Assembly: GCF_013415485.1 (NCBI RefSeq)
Contig: NZ_JACBXS010000002.1
Coordinates: 62,001-126,000 of the forward strand
From: Rhabdonatronobacter sediminivivens
GTDB taxonomy: Bacteria; Pseudomonadota; Alphaproteobacteria; Rhodobacterales; Rhodobacteraceae
Length of the DNA: 64,000 nt
Reading direction: 5' to 3'
The translations under genes were made by a program, and so were the position numbers. Every line of letters starts with the position of its first letter. The stretch's first letter is position 1. The notes under the pieces are model-generated. The model worked only from the letters and a program-made list of their open reading frames with translations. It did no database searches and was not told the origin of the DNA. Shown in pieces: positions 18,930-27,210 of this stretch.

Positions 18930-20294
18930 TCAGCCGGCAGCCGCCGCCGATACATCCAGCAGCCAGGTTGCCATGGCGAAATAGATGATCACGCCGATCG
19001 CATCGGCCAGCGACGTCACCAGCGGCGCCGAAGCTGCGGCGGGGTCCAGCTTGAACTTGCTCAGGATGAAGGGCAGCGACATCCCGATGAGCGAGCCCAC
19101 CAGCACGATCAGCACCATCGTCAGCGACACCACCAAGGCGATCTCCGGCCCGCCGCGGAAAATGCCGATGGCCGATACCGCCAGCGCCATGGTCAGGCCC
19201 AGAAGCCCCGCCACCGCGGCCTCGCGCGTGACCATCTTGCCCCAGTCCTTCATCCGCACATCACCCGTGGCCAGTGCGCGCACCATCATGGTGGCCGACT
19301 GGCTGCCTGCGTTGCCGCCCGAATCGACCAGCAGCGGCAGGAAGAAGACCAGCGCGATATAGGCCGCGATCGTATCCTCGAAATAGGCGATCCCCGCGCC
19401 CGAGAAGATGTTGCCGAAGACCAGGATCACCAGCCAGGGCACCCGCTTGCGATACAAGAGCCCGATGGAGGCGCTCAGCATCGAGGTGCCCAGGCCCGCC
19501 ACGGCCGAGGTCTTGACGAAGCTCACGTCCTCGGCCTCGCGCGCCACGTCCATGGCATCGTCATAGGTGACGATCCCGGCCAGCCGGTCGCCGCCGTTGA
19601 TCACCGGCAGGGCCAGAAGGTCGTATTTGCGGATCTTCTCCACGGCCTCCTCGCGCTTGTCCTCGGCGCGGATGAAGGGCGGCTCGCGGCGCATGATCTC
19701 CTCGACCCGCGCGTCATCGCGCGCCACGATCAGGTCGCGCAGGGACACGGTGCCGATGAGGCGGCGCTCCTCGTCCAGCACATAGGAGTGGTAGATCGTC
19801 TCGGCGTCCGGGGCCACGCGGCGCAGATGCTCCACCGCCTGCACCGTGGTCAGATGCGGCGGCACGGTCGCGTAGTCCGAGGTCATGACCGAGCCGGCCG
19901 TGCCTTCGGGGTAAGCGGCCAGCTTGCGCATGTCCTCGCGCTCGGCCTGGGCAAGTGCCGGCAGCAGGGCGTTCTTCTGATCGTCCTCCAGTTCGGCGAA
20001 GAGGTCGGCGCGTTCGTCATGGGCCATGGCGCCGAAGATCCGCGCCATGTCGCGCCGGTCCAGCGCCTGGGCCAGTTGTTTCTGGGTGTCGTGGCTGAAA
20101 TAGCCGAAGAGCGTGGCCTGCTTCGCCTCATCAAGGCACAGCAGCACGCGGCTCATGTCCTCGGGCGTCATGTCGCCGATCATGCCGACGATATCGGCCG
20201 GGTGTTCGTGGCGCAGCGCGACCTTGATGGAGTTCAGGTCATTGTTGCGCAGGAAGCGGTCGAGCGCCGCCCCGTTCAGGGTTACGGTGTTCAT
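18930..20294 (-). CDS. mgtE: Magnesium transporter MgtE
   Basis: Mg2+-gated Mg2+ channel/transporter. The 454-residue protein has the three canonical parts: MgtE N domain (about 5-130, HPADIVGMIGDMTPEDMSRVL), a CBS pair (about 135-255, MTSDYATVPPHLTTVQAVEHLR; LPVINGGDRLAGIVTYDDAMD) and five hydrophobic segments (about 285-454). The membrane part includes PLLVDSGGNAGSQSATMMVRALATGD, the family pore signature. ATG 20294 has GGAG 8 nt upstream. Preceded by an unusually long structured leader with an upstream ORF; third member of a Mg2+ gene block. Confidence 0.95.
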   Translation of the reverse strand: MNTVTLNGAALDRFLRNNDLNSIKVALRHEHPADIVGMIGDMTPEDMSRVLLCLDEAKQATLFGYFSHDTQKQLAQALDRRDMARIFGAMAHDERADLFAELEDDQKNALLPALAQAEREDMRKLAAYPEGTAGSVMTSDYATVPPHLTTVQAVEHLRRVAPDAETIYHSYVLDEERRLIGTVSLRDLIVARDDARVEEIMRREPPFIRAEDKREEAVEKIRKYDLLALPVINGGDRLAGIVTYDDAMDVAREAEDVSFVKTSAVAGLGTSMLSASIGLLYRKRVPWLVILVFGNIFSGAGIAYFEDTIAAYIALVFFLPLLVDSGGNAGSQSATMMVRALATGDVRMKDWGKMVTREAAVAGLLGLTMALAVSAIGIFRGGPEIALVVSLTMVLIVLVGSLIGMSLPFILSKFKLDPAAASAPLVTSLADAIGVIIYFAMATWLLDVSAAAAG

Positions 20295-20311
20295 CGGTCA
20301 TACTCCGATCA

Positions 20312-20496
20312 CAGGGCCGGACGGCCCTGCGCGCGTGACCTCAGATCAGGCGCCCTGCCGTCAGACCGGATTGATGTTCTGGAAGATGACGGCCCCATGG
20401 AACGGATCGCACGAATGCGAAACATGGCACGGGGCCGTGATCCTACTTCCGTCGTCCATGGTTGCCTCCGATGATGCGCCCGGACCATCCGGGCGC
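20312..20496 (-). promoter_or_regulatory. Structured mgtE leader region
   Basis: In mRNA order (minus strand) there are three hairpins. H1 is GCGCCCGGA/TCCGGGCGC (20476-20496, 3-nt loop). H2 is ACGGCCCC/GGGGCCGT (20389-20438), holding an inner TCGCA-TTCG-TGCGA hairpin. H3 is CAGGGCC/GGCCCTG (20312-20329), about 18 nt before the mgtE start. The 5' arm of H2 (ACGGCCC) is also complementary to GGGCCGT inside H3, so H2 and H3 can exclude each other. This is attenuator-like geometry; no known Mg2+ riboswitch consensus was recognised. The rest of 20497-20591 shows no gene. Confidence 0.5.
20361..20459 (-). CDS. Candidate 32-residue leader peptide upstream of mgtE
   Basis: An ATG at 20459 is preceded by GGAGG with 5-nt spacing, the same 14-nt context (GGAGGCAACCATGG) as the start of the adjacent mgtC-like gene. 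The frame encodes MDDGSRITAPCHVSHSCDPF and twelve more residues (to NINPV), then TGA 66 nt before mgtE. The peptide has three Pro, three His and two Cys and no membrane segment. The strong translation signal argues it is translated; a role in regulating mgtE, as leader peptides do for some Mg2+ genes, is inference. Confidence 0.45.
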   Translation of the reverse strand: MDDGSRITAPCHVSHSCDPFHGAVIFQNINPV

Positions 20497-20591
20497 CAAA
20501 AGCGTGGGCGGGGTAACCGGCAGGAGGGGAGGTGTCAACCTCTGTTGGAAGATTTCGGCAGGGTCAGGTCGGTATGTCCACCGGGCCGGAA

Positions 20592-20642
20592 AAGCGCCCG
20601 AAGCGCGCGCCCACCCGCCCACCCCGCGCGCTTCGGGCGCTT
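20592..20642. repeat. G-quadruplex palindrome, copy 2 (perfect arms)
   Basis: Two 18-bp arms are perfectly complementary: AAGCGCCCGAAGCGCGCG (20592-20609) and CGCGCGCTTCGGGCGCTT (20625-20642). The 15-nt loop is CCCACCCGCCCACCC, so the minus strand carries four GGG runs with single-base spacers. It begins 43 bp past the stop of the MFS gene, whose transcript would contain the G-rich strand, and may act as its terminator. Confidence 0.8.
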
Positions 20643-20684
20643 TGGGGTCCTGGTGGCGGGCGGTCGCGCGATATCCGGGCGGGG

Positions 20685-21905
20685 TCAGACCTCACGCGGG
20701 CGGGCGGCCAGCCAGATCAGCGCCGCACCCGCCAGCACCAGGAAGGGCAGCATGGCCAGGTTCACCAGTTGCCAGCCGGTCTGCGCATCGCTGCCCACGC
20801 AGTTCATCAGCCCGCCGGAGCTGAGCGAGGCCAGGAACACGCCGCCAAAGACGATCAGGTCATTCATGCCCTGGACGCGGCCGCGTTCCTCGGGCGTGTG
20901 GTGGGCCGCCAGCATGGTGGTGGCGCCGATGAAGCCGAAGTTCCAGCCCAGCCCCAGCAGGATCATGGCGACGAAGAAATGCTCCAGCTCCACGCCCATC
21001 ATCGCTACTGCGCCGGAGGCGGCCAGGATCGCCAGCCCCAACCCCACGATCCGCGTGGCGCCAAAGCGTGCGATCAGGTGCCCGGTGAAGAACGAGGGCG
21101 CATACATGGCCAGCACATGGGCCGAGACCACATTCGCCGCATCCGCCGTTTCAAACCCGCAGCCGACCACGGCCAGTGGTGACGACGTCATCACCAGGTT
21201 CATCAGCGCATAGCTGACCGTGGCGCAGATCACCGACACGGCAATGACCGGAGAGCGCAGGAGTTCCATGCGCGAGCGGGCCCTGGGGGCGCCGTCCTCG
21301 GGCTGGGCCGGTTTGGGGATGTCCAGGAACCAGAACAGGAAGATGCCGATGACATTCAGCGCGATCACCGCCAGATAGGTCCCCAGGAAGGGGATCACCA
21401 TGGAATCGGCCGTGACCTTGACCAGTTGCGGCCCCAGAACGGCTGCCAGCAGCCCCCCGGCCATGACATAGCTGATCGCTTTTGGCCGGAACTCGGGGCT
21501 GGCGGTGTCGGTGGCCGCAAACCGGTAGAAGCCCTGCCCGGACATGTAGATGCCGGTCAGCAGCGAGCCCAGCAGGAACAGCCCGAAGGACCCTTGCAGC
21601 AGCGCCATGGCGCCGATCACCGCGCCCACCGTGCCGCCCGCGCAGGACAGGATGAACCCAGCCCGCCGCCCGTAGCGCTGCATGAAGGCCGCCAGCGGCG
21701 TGGCCGAGAGCATCGATCCCAGAACGATCATCGAAATCGGCAGCGTGGCAAAGCACAGATTCGCCGCCAGCGTCTGCCCGGCCAGCCCACCGATGGTAAA
21801 GATCATGGGCATCTGCGCACCCATGATCGCCTGTGCGGCAACCAGAACGGCGACATTGCGCCGCGCGCGGGCGTCGGATGGGGGGGGGAGCGTGGCCTCG
21901 GTCAT
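20685..21905 (-). CDS. Major facilitator superfamily transporter
   Basis: 406 residues with about 12 hydrophobic segments. There is an MFS-type loop after helix 2 (TPLAAFMQRYGRRAGFILS, about 70-88) and a long central cytoplasmic loop (about 195-215, PAQPEDGAPRARSRM). The protein resembles drug/metabolite efflux-type MFS members, but no substrate can be assigned. Divergent from alkA across 96 bp. Confidence 0.88.
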   Translation of the reverse strand: MTEATLPPPSDARARRNVAVLVAAQAIMGAQMPMIFTIGGLAGQTLAANLCFATLPISMIVLGSMLSATPLAAFMQRYGRRAGFILSCAGGTVGAVIGAMALLQGSFGLFLLGSLLTGIYMSGQGFYRFAATDTASPEFRPKAISYVMAGGLLAAVLGPQLVKVTADSMVIPFLGTYLAVIALNVIGIFLFWFLDIPKPAQPEDGAPRARSRMELLRSPVIAVSVICATVSYALMNLVMTSSPLAVVGCGFETADAANVVSAHVLAMYAPSFFTGHLIARFGATRIVGLGLAILAASGAVAMMGVELEHFFVAMILLGLGWNFGFIGATTMLAAHHTPEERGRVQGMNDLIVFGGVFLASLSSGGLMNCVGSDAQTGWQLVNLAMLPFLVLAGAALIWLAARPREV

Positions 21906-22001
21906 GGCGCTTTGCTAGCGCCGATCCCGGCGAAGGGAAAGGGCTGTTTTCGCCCGCGCGCGCGTGGCACTGTGCCGCGAAGGCAACGGAAAGGGCGCGC
22001 A

Positions 22002-22631
22002 ATGGTTGGACGTATTCTGCACAGCGAGGCCTGCATGGCCGAGGGCGCGGACTGGCTGGCCAGGGCCGAGCCGCGCTTCGCCGATGCGCTGGCGCTGACC
22101 GGGGTGCCGCCGCTGCGCCGGCGGGCGGACGGGTTCGACGCGCTGCTGGCCGCCATTGTCAGCCAGCAGGTGAGCGTGGCCGCCGCCCGCGCCATCTGGG
22201 GGCGAATGGAGGGGGCGGGGCTGATCTCTCCGCCCGCCATTGCGGCGGCCAGCGATGATGATTTGCGCGCCGCGGGCCTGTCGCGCCAGAAGATCCGCTA
22301 TGCCCGGGCGCTGGCCGATGCGGGGATCGATTTCGACGCCCTGCGCAGCGCCCCCGATGACGCCGTGGTGGCGGAGCTGGTCCGTGTTCCCGGCGTGGGC
22401 CGCTGGACCGCCGAGATATACGCCATGTTCAGCCTGGGCCGCGCCGATGTCTTCGCCCCCAACGATCTGGCCCTGCAAGAGGCCACCCGGATGCTGTTTG
22501 CCCTGCCGGACCGCCCGCGCGAGGCCGCCCTGCGCCGGCGGGCCGAGGCCTGGTCGCCCTGGCGCACGGTTGCGGCGGGCTTGCTCTGGGCCTATTACCG
22601 CGTGGAAAAGGAACGCGAGGGGGTGGCATGA
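22002..22631 (+). CDS. alkA: DNA-3-methyladenine glycosylase II (AlkA type)
   Basis: Base-excision repair enzyme removing alkylated purines. 209 residues, short form lacking the N-terminal AlkA domain. The helix-hairpin-helix LVRVPGVGRWTAEIYAMF (about 127-144) and the catalytic Asp in FAPNDLALQEA (about 155) are intact. IVSQQVSVAAARAIWGRM forms the early helix bundle. The start ATG 22002 follows GGAAAGGG. The stop overlaps the next gene by 4 nt, giving an unusual pairing of DNA repair with acyl/ester metabolism genes. Confidence 0.92.
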   Translation: MVGRILHSEACMAEGADWLARAEPRFADALALTGVPPLRRRADGFDALLAAIVSQQVSVAAARAIWGRMEGAGLISPPAIAAASDDDLRAAGLSRQKIRYARALADAGIDFDALRSAPDDAVVAELVRVPGVGRWTAEIYAMFSLGRADVFAPNDLALQEATRMLFALPDRPREAALRRRAEAWSPWRTVAAGLLWAYYRVEKEREGVA

Positions 22632-23314
22632 CGCGGGAACTTCAATCGGGGCGTCGGGGCGCGGCGCAGGGGCGGGCGCGCTCGGTCGTGGTGTTTGTCC
22701 ATGGCTATGGCGCCGATGGCGCGGACCTTCTGGGGCTGGCTGAGCCGCTGGCGCCGCATCTGCCGGACACGGCCTTCTACGCCCCCGACGCGCCGGACCC
22801 GTGCACCAACAACCCCATGGGCTACCAGTGGTTTCCCATTCCCTGGCTTGACGGCTCCTCCGAGGCGGCGGCCCAGGCGGGGCTGTTGCAGGCCGCCGAT
22901 GACCTGAACGCCTTTGTGGACCGGGTGCTGGCCGACGAGGGCCTGCCGCCCGAGGCGCTGGCGCTGGTGGGCTTCAGCCAGGGCACGATGATGAGCCTGC
23001 AGATCGCCCCGCGCCGGGCGGCGCCGGTGGCGGGCGTGGTGGGCTTCTCCGGCCGCCTCATGCGCCCCGAGGCGTTGGGCGCCGAAACCGTCAGCCGCCC
23101 CCCGGTGCTGCTGATCCATGGCGATGCCGACGAGGTGGTGCCGGTGCAATCCCTGCCTGAGGCCGCGCAGGCGCTGCAAGGCGCGGGGTTCGAGGTTTAT
23201 GGCCATGTCTCCAAGGGCACCGGCCACGGGATCGCCCCGGACGGGCTGTCGCTGGCGCTCAGCTTCCTGCGCGACAAGCTGCCGGGCTACACCGCCCCGG
23301 GAGGTGCCGCATGA
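22628..23314 (+). CDS. Alpha/beta hydrolase, phospholipase/carboxylesterase family
   Basis: A 228-residue hydrolase of the carboxylesterase 2 family. VVVFVHGYGADGADLL (about 20-35) provides the oxyanion region, the nucleophile is Ser in GFSQGTMMS (about 118), Asp in HGDADEVVP (about 168) and His in GTGHGIAP (about 200). Likely acts on short acyl esters or lysophospholipids. Overlaps alkA upstream and the acyl-CoA dehydrogenase downstream by 4 nt each. Confidence 0.9.
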   Translation: MTRELQSGRRGAAQGRARSVVVFVHGYGADGADLLGLAEPLAPHLPDTAFYAPDAPDPCTNNPMGYQWFPIPWLDGSSEAAAQAGLLQAADDLNAFVDRVLADEGLPPEALALVGFSQGTMMSLQIAPRRAAPVAGVVGFSGRLMRPEALGAETVSRPPVLLIHGDADEVVPVQSLPEAAQALQGAGFEVYGHVSKGTGHGIAPDGLSLALSFLRDKLPGYTAPGGAA

Positions 23315-24444
23315 TTCTGACCGATGAACAGCGCCTGATCCGCGACACGGCCCGCGCCTTTGCCCGCGACGTGCTGGCCCCGGGGGCCGAGGCCCGCGCC
23401 AAGGCCAAGGCGATCGAGCCCGAGGTTCTGGCCCAGATGGGCGAACTTGGGTTCCTGGGCATGACGGTCCCCGAGGATCTGGGCGGCGTCGGCGCCGATT
23501 ACGTGGCCTATGCCCTGGCGTTGATGGAGGTTGCGGCGGGCGATGGCGCGGTTTCCACCGTGATGAGCGTCCATAACGCGCCGTTCAATGCGATCCTGCA
23601 GCGGTTTGGCTCTCCGGATCAGCAGGCGCGGGTGCTGCGCCCTGCGGCGGAAGGGGCCTTCATCGGCGCCTTTGCCCTGACCGAGCCGCAGGCGGGGTCC
23701 GACGCCGCCGCCATCCGCACCCGCGCGCGGCGTCAGGGTGCGGGCTATGTGATCGACGGGGAAAAGGTCTTCATCACCAGCGGTGCAATCGCCGGTTGGG
23801 CGATCCTGTTCGCGCGGATGGAAGGGGCCAGCGGCAAGGACGGGATCACTGCCTTCCTCACCCCTACCGACGCGCCGGGGTATGTGGTGACGCGGGTGGA
23901 GGACAAGCTGGGGCAGGATGCCTCGGACACCGCCGCGCTGCGGTTTGACGGGCTGGAAATCCCCGAGGATCTGCGTATCGGCGAAGAAGGCGCGGGCTAT
24001 CGCATCGCGCTGTCCTCGCTTGAAACGGGGCGGATCGGCATTGCCGCGCAGGCGGTGGGCATGGCGCAGGCGGCGCTGGACATCGCGCTGGCCTATGCGC
24101 AGCAACGTCAGAGCTTCGGCAAGCCGCTGGTGGCGCATCAAGCGGTGGGCTTCCGGCTGGCGGATGCGCGCACGAAGCTGGAGGCCGCGCGCCAACTGGT
24201 CCTGAACGCCGCGCGGCTGAAGGATGCGGGCATCCCCTGCCTGACCGAGGCCGCGATGGCGAAGCTCTATGCCTCGGAGGCCGCCGAGAGCATCTGCTCG
24301 GACGCGATCCAGACGCTGGGCGGCTATGGCTATACCGCCGATTACCCGCTGGGGCGCATCTGGCGCGATGTGCGGGTGTGCCAGATCTATGAGGGCACCT
24401 CGGACATCCAGAAGCTGCTGATCCTGCGGGGGATGACCGCGTGA
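23311..24444 (+). CDS. Acyl-CoA dehydrogenase
   Basis: FAD enzyme introducing an alpha-beta double bond in acyl-CoA. 377 residues. Visible: [21 protein letters not shown] (FAD/substrate signature, about 117-137), [40 protein letters not shown], and the C-terminal family signature [34 protein letters not shown], which includes the catalytic base region (YEGTSDIQ). Substrate unknown; short- or branched-chain is suggested by the neighbouring CaiB/racemase-like gene. GGAGGT precedes the start. Overlaps both neighbours by 4 nt. Confidence 0.93.
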   Translation: MILTDEQRLIRDTARAFARDVLAPGAEARAKAKAIEPEVLAQMGELGFLGMTVPEDLGGVGADYVAYALALMEVAAGDGAVSTVMSVHNAPFNAILQRFGSPDQQARVLRPAAEGAFIGAFALTEPQAGSDAAAIRTRARRQGAGYVIDGEKVFITSGAIAGWAILFARMEGASGKDGITAFLTPTDAPGYVVTRVEDKLGQDASDTAALRFDGLEIPEDLRIGEEGAGYRIALSSLETGRIGIAAQAVGMAQAALDIALAYAQQRQSFGKPLVAHQAVGFRLADARTKLEAARQLVLNAARLKDAGIPCLTEAAMAKLYASEAAESICSDAIQTLGGYGYTADYPLGRIWRDVRVCQIYEGTSDIQKLLILRGMTA

Positions 24445-25592
24445 GCACGCCGAAGGGTCCGCTGGCGGGGCTGCGGATCATCGAGATGGCAGGGATCGGC
24501 CCCGCGCCCTTCGCCGCCATGATGCTGTCGGACATGGGGGCCGAGGTCATCCGCGTGCACCCCTTGCGCGCGGGCGGTGACATCCCGCTGATGAACACGC
24601 GGTTTGACGTGCTGGCACGCGGGCGGCGGTCCATGGCCATCGACCTGAAGGCCGAGGGCGCGGCGGCGGTGCTGCTGGATATGATCGCCCGCGCCGACGG
24701 GCTGATCGAAGGCTTCCGCCCCGGGGTAATGGAGCGGCTGGGCCTGGGGCCAGCGCCTGCGCTCGCGCTTAACCCCGCGCTGGTTTATGGGCGGATGACC
24801 GGCTGGGGGCAGGACGGGCCCATGGCGCCCCGCGCGGGGCATGACATCGACTATATCGCGCTGTCCGGCGTGCTGGGGGCGATGGGGCCGGGCGATGGCC
24901 CGCCGACCGTGCCGCTGAACCTGGTGGGGGATTTCGGCGGCGGGGGCATGCTGATGGCCTTTGGCATGATGTGCGGGCTGTGGCACGCGCGGGCCACGGG
25001 GCAGGGGCAGGTGGTGGATGCGGCCATGACCGAAGGCGCGGCGCTGCTGGCGACCATGCTCTGGGGCTTTCGCGCCGGGGGCGCCTGGGGCGGCGCGCGG
25101 GGCGCGAATCTGCTGGACGGGGGCGCGCCCTTCTATGGCACCTATGAATGCGCCGATGGGGGCTTCATGGCCGTGGGCGCGATCGAGGGCAAGTTCTTTG
25201 CCGAATTCTGCACCCGCATGGGGATTGACCCGGTGCCGGCGCAGGATGACCCCACGCTCTGGCCCCAGCAGCGCGCCGATCTGGCCGCGCGTTTCGCCGC
25301 GCACCCCCGCGCGCATTGGGAGGCGCTGTTTGACGGCTCGGACGCCTGTGTGGCACCGGTGCTGGACTGGGACGAGGCCCCCGCGCATCCGCATAATGCC
25401 GCGCGCCGCGCCTTCATCGCCCCCGGCGGCGTGACCCAGCCTGCACCCGCGCCAAGGTTCTCCTCCACGCCGCCCGCGACGCCGGGCCCGGCGGGGGCGG
25501 CAGGGGCGGAAACCGGTGCTGTGCTGGCGGATTGGGGCATCGGCGCCGACCGGATCGACAGCCTGCGCGCCCGCGGGATCATCGAACCTTGA
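24441..25592 (+). CDS. CaiB/BaiF-family protein (alpha-methylacyl-CoA racemase-like)
   Basis: 383 residues of the family III CoA-transferase fold. It has [21 protein letters not shown] (about 11-31), [35 protein letters not shown] (about 70-105) and [23 protein letters not shown] (about 118-140). The HDIDY stretch, with an Asp after His, matches alpha-methylacyl-CoA racemases. Starts with GTG overlapping the previous stop (GTGA). It probably interconverts 2-methylacyl-CoA epimers for the dehydrogenase upstream; the transferase alternative cannot be excluded. Confidence 0.88.
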   Translation: MSTPKGPLAGLRIIEMAGIGPAPFAAMMLSDMGAEVIRVHPLRAGGDIPLMNTRFDVLARGRRSMAIDLKAEGAAAVLLDMIARADGLIEGFRPGVMERLGLGPAPALALNPALVYGRMTGWGQDGPMAPRAGHDIDYIALSGVLGAMGPGDGPPTVPLNLVGDFGGGGMLMAFGMMCGLWHARATGQGQVVDAAMTEGAALLATMLWGFRAGGAWGGARGANLLDGGAPFYGTYECADGGFMAVGAIEGKFFAEFCTRMGIDPVPAQDDPTLWPQQRADLAARFAAHPRAHWEALFDGSDACVAPVLDWDEAPAHPHNAARRAFIAPGGVTQPAPAPRFSSTPPATPGPAGAAGAETGAVLADWGIGADRIDSLRARGIIEP

Positions 25593-25714
25593 TCCATCCC
25601 GGGGGAACCAATTCGCACGCAATGTGTTGAACAGTCGGCGCAACTGCACCCTTACGCCAGGTGCAAACGGGTGATACGATGCCTGGGACGTCAGGCGCAT
25701 CGAAAGGGAAGACC

Positions 25715-26005
25715 ATGACAAAATTCTTTACCGCCGCAGTACTGGCCGGGGCGATGACCGTCGCCGGGTGCCAGATGACCAGCGACCAGCAGATGCTGGC
25801 CGGGGGCGTCATCGGCGCCGGGGCCGGGCTGCTGACCGCCAGCGCGCTGCGGGCCAACACCAACTGGACCATTGCCACAACGCTGGCCGGGGCTGCCGTG
25901 GGCACGCTGGTTGCACGTAACCAGCAGACCAATGAATGCGCCTATTACGCCGGGCGCGACAGCCGTGGCAATGACGTCTATGACGTGCGGCCCTGCCCGC
26001 GCTGA
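25715..26005 (+). CDS. Small glycine-rich lipoprotein
   Basis: A 96-residue exported lipoprotein. The signal peptide ends in the lipobox TVAGC (Cys19). A glycine-rich hydrophobic helix follows (LAGGVIGAGAGLLTASAL), then a second (TLAGAAVGTLVARNQ), resembling glycine-zipper outer-membrane lipoproteins. Two cysteines in the C-terminal tail (NECAYY, RPCPR) could pair. ATG 25715 follows AAAGGGAAG. Function unknown. Followed by a strong terminator, so monocistronic. Confidence 0.8.
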   Translation: MTKFFTAAVLAGAMTVAGCQMTSDQQMLAGGVIGAGAGLLTASALRANTNWTIATTLAGAAVGTLVARNQQTNECAYYAGRDSRGNDVYDVRPCPR

Positions 26006-26028
26006 CCTTCTTGCAGGGCATGATTCAG

Positions 26029-26062
26029 AACGGCGCGGCTTTGACCGCGCCGTTTCCTTTTG
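26029..26062 (+). terminator. Intrinsic terminator after the glycine-rich lipoprotein
   Basis: AACGGCGCGG (26029-26038), 6-nt loop, CCGCGCCGTT (26045-26054), then TCCTTTTG. Perfect 10-bp stem with a T-rich tail. It separates the lipoprotein gene from the metH operon, whose promoter must lie in 26063-26181. Confidence 0.85.
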
Positions 26063-26181
26063 GGGCCCGGAAGTGCCCGAGCAGAGTCCAGAGTATGAAA
26101 TCCATTCATATTCATCATCTGAATCATGAATTTCACTTTCTGTTCCGGGTCTGGTAGGGGCAAGGCTGATCGGAGCCAATC

Positions 26182-27210
26182 ATGACCAGACATTTCACAC
26201 TTCCCGCCGCCGAAACCCGCCTGCGTAAGCTGGCCCGCCAGCGCATCCTCATGATGGATGGCGCCATGGGCACGATGATCCAGGCGCTTGGCATGGGCGA
26301 AGCGGACTACGCGGGCCAGGGTTGCGGCTGCGGCCATCACTCCGACCAGCCGCAAAAGGGCAACAATGATCTGCTGAACCTGACCCAGCCGCAGGCGATC
26401 GAGGAGATCCATTTCGATTTCGCCATGGCCGGGGCGGATATCGTGGAGACGAACACCTTTTCCTCGACCAGCATCGCGCAGGCCGATTACGGTCTGGAAG
26501 GCGCGGTGCATGACCTGAACGCCGAAGGTGCGCGGATCGCACGGCGGGCCTGTGACCGCGCCACCGCCATCGACGGGCGCGAACGCTTTGTGGCCGGGGC
26601 GCTGGGGCCGACGAACCGCACCGCCAGCCTCAGCCCCGATGTGAATGACCCCGGCTTTCGCGCCGTCAGCTTTGATGATCTGCGCATCGCCTATGGCCAG
26701 CAGATCCGCGGGCTGATCGGGGGCGGGGTGGACCTGATCCTGATCGAAACCATCTTTGACACGCTCAACGCCAAGGCCGCGATCTTTGCGGCCTTCGAGG
26801 TGTTTGGCGAAACCGGCACGCCGCTGCCGCTGATGATCTCGGGCACGATCACCGATGCCTCGGGGCGGACGCTTTCGGGGCAGACGCCCACGGCCTTCTG
26901 GCATTCGGTGATGCATGCGCGCCCGCTGACCGTGGGGCTGAATTGCGCGCTCGGCGCCAGCGCCATGCGCCCGCATCTGGCGGAACTGGCAGGGGTGGCG
27001 GATACGCTGACCTGCGCCTATCCCAATGCTGGCCTGCCCAATGAATTCGGCGCCTATGACGAAGGCCCCGAAGACACCGCCGACCAGATCGCCGATTTCG
27101 CCCGCGAGGGGCTGGTCAATGTCGTCGGTGGCTGCTGCGGCACCACCCCGGACCATATCCGCGCCATCGCCGATGCCGTGGTCGATCATCCCCCAAGGAC
27201 CCTGCCATGA
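26182..27210 (+). CDS. Homocysteine methyltransferase domain protein (split MetH, part 1)
   Basis: 342 residues forming only the homocysteine-binding barrel of cobalamin-dependent methionine synthase: [17 protein letters not shown] (about 17-33), the first zinc Cys in [14 protein letters not shown] (about 255) and the CysCys pair in [13 protein letters not shown] (about 316-320). The following gene holds the remaining MetH domains and starts within this stop codon (ATGA), so the two proteins are made together. Annotated in relatives as betaine-homocysteine or methionine-synthase homocysteine subunit; the context favours the latter. Confidence 0.92.
   Translation: MTRHFTLPAAETRLRKLARQRILMMDGAMGTMIQALGMGEADYAGQGCGCGHHSDQPQKGNNDLLNLTQPQAIEEIHFDFAMAGADIVETNTFSSTSIAQADYGLEGAVHDLNAEGARIARRACDRATAIDGRERFVAGALGPTNRTASLSPDVNDPGFRAVSFDDLRIAYGQQIRGLIGGGVDLILIETIFDTLNAKAAIFAAFEVFGETGTPLPLMISGTITDASGRTLSGQTPTAFWHSVMHARPLTVGLNCALGASAMRPHLAELAGVADTLTCAYPNAGLPNEFGAYDEGPEDTADQIADFAREGLVNVVGGCCGTTPDHIRAIADAVVDHPPRTLP

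Noticed and set aside
26063..26181. SAM, SAH or cobalamin riboswitch before metH
   Set aside because: The 119 bp show none of the conserved cores I know; only ordinary sequence with an AT-rich stretch is seen.
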